The notes beneath the pieces were generated by a model. It was given only the letters and a program-made list of their open reading frames with translations. It was not told the DNA's origin and made no database searches. A stretch of DNA of 25,806 bases from Silene noctiflora. Taxonomy: Eukaryota; Streptophyta; Magnoliopsida; Caryophyllales; Caryophyllaceae. Both the position numbers and the translations under genes were made by a program. Where the stretch lies: the NCBI GenBank assembly GCA_009801015.1, contig VHZZ01000020.1, forward strand, positions 419,765-445,570, written 5' to 3'. Below, one piece after another: positions 20,901-25,806 of the stretch; the first letter of the stretch is position 1; each line of letters begins with the position of its first letter.

Positions 20901-21772
20901 ATTTGACTCAAGGAATCATTTCTATGATTTTCAGTCATTTTTGTTCCGGTACCTTGAAATCACGAAAACTTTGTATTATACACTACAATTTGAGTTGTTC
21001 GGGAGGCCGTAGCATGTCACGTTTCTTTTTGTGCCAGTTTTTCAACCACTTGTCTAGGGTCACTTTATGAGATACCCTATTCGATTTGAGCCTAAGCAAC
21101 AATTGTTAAACCATTTTTAGCGAATATCCGATTTTCCATAGACTGGTTTATAGAGCATCGATGGCCTCAAATGTCAACCGTTGCTTCAGGAAATTTTTGG
21201 GGCCGCTTTGTCTGAATCGAGAAACTTTCCGTATAATCTACAAATATTTCTATTGCGGGGTTTAGGAATCCCGAAAACTGTGTATTTATATTTCAATTTG
21301 AGCCGTTCGGGAGACTATATCGGAATAATGTGAATTATACTTCAATCCCGAAAACTGTTGCTTCACGGTTTCGTAAACTCGTGTACGTTTTGTTTCAGGA
21401 GATATCGTATTTGATTATAGCCGCAATAAAAGTATTGAACCATTTTTTACTATCGGATTTCTGCCCGAGACTGGTTGATCGCATACGACATCATCAAATG
21501 TCATCTGTTACATCACAAATTTTGTGTGGCCGTTTCATCAAACTCAAGAACCGTCAGTGTGATGATTTACAGACATTTTTGTCTCGGGACTCTAGAATCC
21601 CGAAAACCATGTATTATACACTTTAATTTGAGCCGTTTGGGAGTCGGTATCAGGTTTTGGTTCCGTTTTCGCCGATTTTACTATCACGTGTTAGGGGTCG
21701 CTACATGATTTGCCTTATTGGATTTCAGCCCGAAATGACAAGCATTAAACCAAGTTTAATTATCGAATATCA

Positions 21773-21985
21773 ATGGTTTTTGGAATTCTGGGGTCGTAGA
21801 ATAAAAATGTCCAAAAATCGCACGGACAGTTTCTCAGGTCAGATAAATCAGACAATCACGCAACGGATTACATTTAAGGGTGCCGCTATGTTATAAACAG
21901 TCTCGACGAAACGTGGCCCAATACGATCTCTCAAACGGCTTAAATTAAGTGTATAATACACATTTTCAATGTTCTGAGATACCGA
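21773..21985 (-). repeat. Inverted satellite monomer at the array edge
   Basis: Read on the minus strand the segment goes GTGTATTATACACTTAATTT, AAGCCGTTTGAGAGATCGTA, then after a shortened middle ATTTATCTGACCTGAGAAAC, TGTCCGTGCGATTTTTGGAC, ATTTTTATTCTACGACCCCA, GAATTCCAAAAACC, which is the monomer order seen in the plus-strand array. The flip happens close to 21772, in the middle of a direct monomer. This copy is strongly diverged. Confidence 0.82.
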
Positions 21986-22167
21986 ATCAACACTATTCGT
22001 AAATCGCTCGATATTTGATAATTAGACTTCAAGTTCTGAACAATCTCATATGAGGAATATAAAATAGAGTAATTACATGAAATGTCACATGTTTACCCCT
22101 TTTCCTTCTAACTTATGTAAACTTGCACGCAATAAGCAAAATTTTCTAGGCCACCATACATTTGATT

Positions 22168-22183
22168 CCTGAATCCGCCCCTG
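22168..22183 (-). mobile_element. Lone hAT-type transposon end
   Basis: CCTGAATCCGCCCCTG is the inverse of CAGGGGCGGATTCAGG, a typical hAT terminus and similar to the ends of the element at 6871-7304. The opposite end and a target duplication were not found, so this is a fragment or an element with a decayed left end. Confidence 0.5.
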
Positions 22184-22371
22184 CTTACACGGCTCTCAAA
22201 ATTTCTCCTTAACACCTAAGTTGAGATGATAGTAATAAGTAATAACCTTTGTATTAAATTAGAAAAATACAATTGTCTAATATACTACTGGGTCCTAAAA
22301 AAATTCTTTACTAAATGCAAAAAAGTAATAATAACATATACAGAGTAAATAAAAAGGAAAAAGACTTGCTT

Positions 22372-22687
22372 AGCATCTCCAATGGTTCTCTACGAGGACC
22401 TGCTTGCAATTTTTGCAAAATAATAAGCATATATCTTATCATTGGAGATGAAAAATTGAGATGTAGCTTGCAAGCATGGTAGCTCTACCAAGCTACATGC
22501 TTGCTTTAGGAAAAAAAAATAAAAGGTAAATTCTCACTGGATGAAAGCAAGTACTTGAGACTCATACAAGCTACAATATGTTGTAGTTCGCCATTGTAGC
22601 GTTATGTTGCTGAAAAACCGGGTAGCTTTAAAAATCGATGTAACAAACCAAGCTACAATGTTATTGTAGCTTACCGTTGGAGATGCT
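22372..22687. mobile_element. MITE with AGCATCTCCAAYGGT ends
   Basis: AGCATCTCCAATGGT at 22372 faces ACCGTTGGAGATGCT ending at 22687; 14 of 15 bases pair. Inside, GCAAGCAT...AGCT and AGCTACATGCTTGC form a hairpin at 22470-22504, and AAGCTACAAT/ATTGTAGCTT-type palindromes recur near the right end. It is non-coding (about 316 bp). I could not fix a target duplication, so the superfamily is open. Confidence 0.7.
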
Positions 22688-22939
22688 TTTATTAGAAAAA
22701 ACTTACAAAATTGACTGAAAATCCAAAAAACAAAAAATTAAAAAATTATCGAAAATTCAAATAATTAACAAGAGTAAGTTGTGACCTTAAATAACTACAA
22801 TAAGTCTTTCTTAAGTCGAATATATCCGTCTTAAGATTAAAACTAGTATTTAAGAATTTTATTTTTGTCTTATCTATATAAGTGGTATGTTATTTCACTC
22901 GTCTTAATATTAAGATAAATATATCCATCATTAATATTA
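22688..22939. repeat. AT-rich DNA with repeated ATATATCCGTCTTAA motifs
   Basis: GAATATATCCGTCTTAAG near 22818 and CTTAATATTAAGATAAATATATCC near 22904 recur, and the latter string also occurs near 24868. This suggests a small dispersed repeat whose limits I cannot define. Confidence 0.35.
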
Positions 22940-23480
22940 GAGTATTTTGTTGAACACTACCTAAAGTTTAGGGTACTTTGTGAAGAACTACCTACAGTTT
23001 TATTTTTTGTGAAACGCTTCCTAAAATTTAGATTTTGTTTGTCAAGCATTAACAAAATCATTATTCAAGCATAAAAATGTGAAAATAAGCGATTTAAACT
23101 TGCCGATATCATAGCTTAGGAGTTTATTTTGCTAAAGCCTACTAATATTTAACCTAAGTTACTAAGTTTCATCTTATTTTCCGCAAAACAACCTTAATTA
23201 TCGTCGACCTCATCATCCATAATCACCTTCATCCTAGTGATATATGAGCCTATATTTTAGAGAAGAGGTTAAACATTAGTATAATTTAGCAAAATAAACT
23301 CCACGACTATGATATCGTCAAGATAAAATCGCTAATTTTGAAATTTTCATGCGTGAATAGTGATTTGGTAGTGCTTGACAAAATATCTAAACTTTAGGTA
23401 GTGTTTCACAAAAAATAAAACTTTAGGTAGTTCTTCGCAAAGTGTCCTAAATTATAGGTAGTATTTGACAAAACAAACTC
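22940..23480. mobile_element. Foldback element with ~215-bp arms
   Basis: The left arm (22940-23155) and the inverse of the right arm (23266-23480) are the same sequence with roughly four of five bases identical, separated by about 110 bases. Paired phrases include GAAGAACTACCTA, TTTTATTTTTTGTGAAACRC, GATATCATAG and GGAGTTTATTTTGCTAAA. The outer third of each arm is made of three tandem units of about 30 bases around ACTACCTAAAGTTTA. The transcript or single strand would fold into one long hairpin. There is no coding capacity. A clear target duplication was not found. Confidence 0.85.
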
Positions 23481-23489
23481 TTGAAACTG

Positions 23490-24148
23490 AGTAGAAAAAA
23501 CCTACCTGTTAGCATTCTCTATAAGCTACTCGAAACAAACAAGATCCCGTCTCATAAAACCGTCTTAACCTACATAAATTATATAATAACCATCATAACA
23601 TATCCTACATACTTCTATTATGTAAAACCCTTATTATTACCCATTAATTACTCATAATACTAACAAAATTACTAATTAACACTGCCCTTAAAAACCCCCA
23701 AATTCTAAGGTTTGGGTCAACATAAAAATGAAAGAGAAAGATGAAGGTCAGCTTACCAATAAAAAAATAAATAAGAATAGAATGAAGCTTGACACAAGGT
23801 CTTCAATGGATAAGGTTGTTGTGGATTTTTAGAGGATTTAGGTGGTAGGGAAAGGGTAGGAGGTGTTCTAGGGTTTTAAATGGAGAAGAAAGCTGAAAAT
23901 AGCGTATATAGTAAGGCCCAATAACATGCGCCCAATACACGGAATCTGAGTCTGAGCCGAGGCACTCGATCCAGTGCTCCTGGGCATTCGGTCGAGTGCA
24001 CCGCCACTCGGTCGAGTGCACTAGCCGCTAGGCCGAGTGGCACACAAGCAGAACTTGGTTTGAACCTAGAGGGCAGTCAGTCCACTCACTCGGTCGAGTA
24101 CTCTGTTGTACTCGGCCGAGTTCATAGCTAGGAAATCGGGGTATTACA
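23490..24148 (-). mobile_element. LTR-like segment, 5' part (minus strand)
   Basis: Read on the minus strand it starts TGTAATACCCCGATTTCC at 24148. It then has a cluster of CACTCGGTCGAGTG palindromes, a TATA-like CTATATAC at about 23905-23911, and a leader ending in TATTGGTAAGCTGACC that holds a donor-like GGTAAG. A TG start followed by a U3-like region, TATA box and leader is what an LTR looks like, and TGTAATACCCC starts are common in plant retroelements as I know them. No gag-pol or primer-binding site is visible in the window. The segment runs into the foldback element at 23480. Confidence 0.5.
23963..24122. promoter_or_regulatory. Cluster of six CACTCGGYCGAGTG palindromes
   Basis: Near-perfect 14-mers lie at 23963 (two changes), 23985, 24005 (perfect), 24028 (partial), 24087 and 24109. 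They sit upstream of the TATA-like motif of the LTR-like segment on the minus strand, so a transcription-factor or silencing target is possible but unproven. Confidence 0.55.
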
Positions 24149-24163
24149 GTTAGGTGTCTAAAT

Positions 24164-24820
24164 TGTAACAACCCGGATTATAAAACAAAGGAAAAACGTA
24201 ATATAAATAAATATTAGAGTATGACAATGATCATAAAGTCAAGGTGGCGGAAACACCTGACCAATCCAGATCGATACTAAAACCGAAAGCAAAACTAGTA
24301 CATTATTCAAGGGTTCTCGAACATAAATCAAACTCCTAAACAGTTTACTAATCTCGCCGCACAGTACTTCCCAGCAAGATATCACCCAAACAGCAGATCA
24401 TCTGAACAACCTGAGAATGGGAGTCGACAATCAGTCGGGAGTAACTAGATGCTTTCCCAGCCATGTTTACCACAATTGAATATAACCAATAATCAACAAC
24501 AATTGAAATGCAAAATCAGTAAAATGTGAGACCATCTATACTTATGACATGTAACCAAAACTCACCATGTCTTTCATCAATCTAAATCGGACACAAACAT
24601 GCAACCCATACTTTATGCGACCACTAGACTATGGACACTTACAAACCAAATAGCACACGATCCAGAGCAACATAAGGCACAAAGCTAGCATCAAAGCATA
24701 GCGAATAGAGTGAACGCCGCTAGAGCGTTTAACTGACGACTCTAGCTGACAGAGCGTTTAACTGACGTCTCCATCGATTGTGAAGTATTTAACTGATACT
24801 CCACGGTACTATGTATAGCG
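24164..24820 (-). mobile_element. LTR-like segment, 3' part (minus strand)
   Basis: Read on the minus strand it ends CGGGTTGTTACA at 24164, like the CA end of an LTR. Only 15 bases separate it from the TG start at 24148 of the neighbouring segment. It carries three tandem stem-loops near its far end (24720-24802). No reading frame is convincing. The other boundary is the N at 24821, so the upstream part may be missing from the assembly. Confidence 0.45.
24720..24802. repeat. Three tandem stem-loops with conserved loop TTAACTG
   Basis: The loop TTAACTG occurs at 24729-24735, 24758-24764 and 24789-24795. Stem one pairs CTAGAGCGT with ACGACTCTAG (nine pairs, one bulge), stem two GAGCGT with ACGTCTC, stem three GAAGTAT with ATACTCC. 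The stem bases next to the loop change from CGT/ACG to TAT/ATA while pairing is kept. Confidence 0.6.
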
Positions 24821-24821
24821 N

Positions 24822-24867
24822 TTTCGCAAAGTGGCCTAAATTATAGGTAGCGTTTGACAAAAAACTC
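24822..24867. mobile_element. Fragment of the foldback element
   Basis: TTTCGCAAAGTGGCCTAAAT and the following TATAGGTAGCGTTTGACAAA match the right outer end of the foldback element at 23433-23480 with few changes. It starts directly after the N at 24821, so it is the surviving end of a second copy. Confidence 0.75.
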
Positions 24868-24968
24868 TTAATATTAAGATAAATATATCCGTCTTGACGG
24901 AAAATCTGTAAATTAAGTAAACCAAAACAACCGAAGTACGAAAAAGGGAAAGATAATTGTTGAAATCC

Positions 24969-25190
24969 ATGCAATCGAAATGGGGCCTGGAGTTTCAATT
25001 AGTCAACTTTTATAGCGTGTGTCAATCTATGTTCTCCAGTTATGAACTACTCGCATTGAGTATGGCTCTGCTTTTCAGCTACTACTATTACCATTACTCA
25101 GCTCGTAATCATTTGCGGGAGAATCCTAGGCTTCTCTACTACACCATTTATCTTTTTGAACAAGGTAAGGTAACCCACAATTGCTATTAA
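24969..25190 (+). CDS. Unrecognised short ORF, possible first exon of a small membrane protein
   Basis: From the ATG at 24969 a 73-residue frame is open. It has a hydrophobic stretch around LLALSMALLFSYYYYHY (residues about 27-43) that could span a membrane, followed by a basic and Tyr-rich part ending LLYYTIYLFEQGK. The string CAAGGTAAGG near 25163-25172 is a good splice donor, so the frame could be the first coding exon of a gene that continues to the right, with the exon ending near FEQG. I do not recognise the protein, no second exon is seen in the remaining 600 AT-rich bases, and it may be chance. It sits just beyond repeats and an N. Confidence 0.25.
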   Translation: MQSKWGLEFQLVNFYSVCQSMFSSYELLALSMALLFSYYYYHYSARNHLRENPRLLYYTIYLFEQGKVTHNCY

Positions 25191-25806
25191 TTTGCGGAGT
25201 ACCGGGTGAATTCTCGAGTATAAAAGACAGACTGATAGTTAACAAATAACTAGTTTTGTAACCCGTGATATTCACGGGATGTGCTGTTTCTAGTGTAATA
25301 TTTTAATGATTTAATAACCTAACATACTACGATAAACTCAACTTACGGTTTTCATGTTTTAAGGGTTGTATAAAGTCAATCAGTCTTTTGTACAACAGTT
25401 TATCAAAAATTAAAGTGTTATATTGTAGATACGAGATACCCCTGTCAAATCTAAATTAACTCAATGCAAGCTAAAATAAATTAATAATATAGGTATTCAT
25501 ATAATTAAATCACACATAACTATATTATTGTTAAACAAAGATCCTNAAAGATAAAGCACCCTCACATATTAGATATTAAAATTTCATCACAATTACGATT
25601 AGAATTGTTATGACAAAACTAACATTTCACAACCTCCATAAAATTGAAACTAATATACAANAATAATTTGTTTAACTAAAAATTTTAAAGCAACTACTTG
25701 AACAACAATTTGATCATTAATGTCAAATACTTCATCTGTTAAACAATATTATACAAAAATGTGTTATGTCATGATCTCCTCAAATTTTCCACCTTTCAGC
25801 CATATA
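25191..25806. other. AT-rich end of window, one short perfect palindrome
   Basis: The only structure is CCCGTGA-TAT-TCACGGG at 25262-25278, a perfect 7-bp stem, preceded by AACTAGTTTTGTAA. Ambiguous bases lie at 25546 and 25661. No gene is recognised. Confidence 0.55.

Larger units (their letters stand above)
10330..21772 (+). repeat. 11.4-kb satellite array of alternating A and B monomers (~311 bp each)
   Basis: The whole stretch is built from one repeat family in head-to-tail order. Two related but distinct monomers alternate. Type A carries TTCAATTTGAGCTGTTCGGG, CAACAATTATTAAACC, TAACGAATATCCGATTTT, ACTGGTTTATAGAGCATCGA. Type B carries AAATAACAAGTATTAAACC, GACTGGTTGATCGCATACCG, CTCCATCAAATGTCC, GACACGAGGAACCATCT. 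Both share TGTATTATA-ACTTCAATTT, GGAGGCCGTATC and TTACAGACATTTTTGTTCC. Counting from the TATTATA motif, A units start near 10511, 11125, 11817, 12443, 13067, 13688, 14313, 14801, 15291, 15900, 16509, 17135, 17590, 18137, 18759, 19231, 19791, 20406, 20973 and 21612. B units start near 10812, 12124, 12756, 13377, 13999, 14510, 14994, 15589, 16211, 16817, 17435, 17893, 18451, 19068, 19549, 20101, 20716 and 21283. Typical spacing is 298-319 bp. Divergence between units is considerable, so the array is old. I do not recognise the family by name. Confidence 0.95.

Noticed and set aside
10501..21700. Many open frames of 60-110 codons on both strands within the satellite
   Set aside because: They recur with the monomer period, are broken differently in each unit, and show no domain. 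They are by-products of the repeat.
10330..21772. CENP-B-like box in the satellite monomers
   Set aside because: TTCGGGAGGCCGTATCGG has a superficial likeness, but the required positions of the NTTCGNNNNANNCGGGN pattern do not fit.
10330..21772. CRISPR array or bacterial origin for the repeats
   Set aside because: Units are about 311 bp without unique spacers, and the window is eukaryotic with spliced genes and plant transposons.
23803..24021. Minus-strand 72-codon frame
   Set aside because: It lies in the LTR-like region across palindromes and the TATA-like motif and has no domain.

Overview
The window looks like nuclear DNA of a flowering plant. It is AT-rich and gene-poor, with one spliced gene using GT-AG introns, many small non-autonomous DNA transposons, a LINE remnant, LTR-like pieces and a long satellite array. 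Several short repeats, such as GAGACGGTCTC palindromes and TGTGACGGA-ended elements, remind me of Caryophyllales genomes; this is an impression from memory, not a proof. Three N bases (24821, 25546, 25661) point to a draft assembly.

Positions 1-7855 are a transposon graveyard. It holds four Mutator-type MITEs that share terminal motifs and have 9-10 bp target duplications (900-1051, 1921-2126, 5331-5546, 6216-6419). A fifth element is built on GAGACGGTCTC palindromes (3251-3413). A hAT-type element with a perfect 8-bp target duplication carries a tRNA-like Pol III A box and B box (6863-7312). There is also a 5'-truncated LINE RNase H remnant (3766-4036), an Asn-rich 30-bp minisatellite (2550-2830), an (AT)33 tract and a 155-bp tandem duplication just upstream of the gene.

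Positions 8106-9380 hold the only gene I can support fully. It has four coding exons and encodes a 315-residue ENTH-domain (epsin-like) protein, expected to act in clathrin-associated membrane trafficking. Its downstream flank (9381-10330) holds at most gene scraps.

Positions 10330-21985 are the dominant feature, an 11.4-kb satellite array not explained by any gene. About 311-bp monomers of two diverged types (A and B) alternate as a dimer of about 620 bp. Superimposed on this are nested higher-order events: a 217-bp local duplication, a roughly 488-bp deletion dimer repeated twice, and a roughly 1.65-kb block repeated twice with shared private indels. The array ends in a monomer in inverted orientation.

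Positions 22168-25806 are again repeats: a lone hAT end, a MITE with AGCATCTCCAA ends, a foldback element with 215-bp arms, two LTR-like segments meeting at a 15-bp junction, three tandem stem-loops with one conserved loop, and a palindrome cluster. A short membrane-protein-like ORF at 24969-25190 is unproven. Apart from the single trafficking gene, the genes do not form a pathway; the interest here is repeat architecture.
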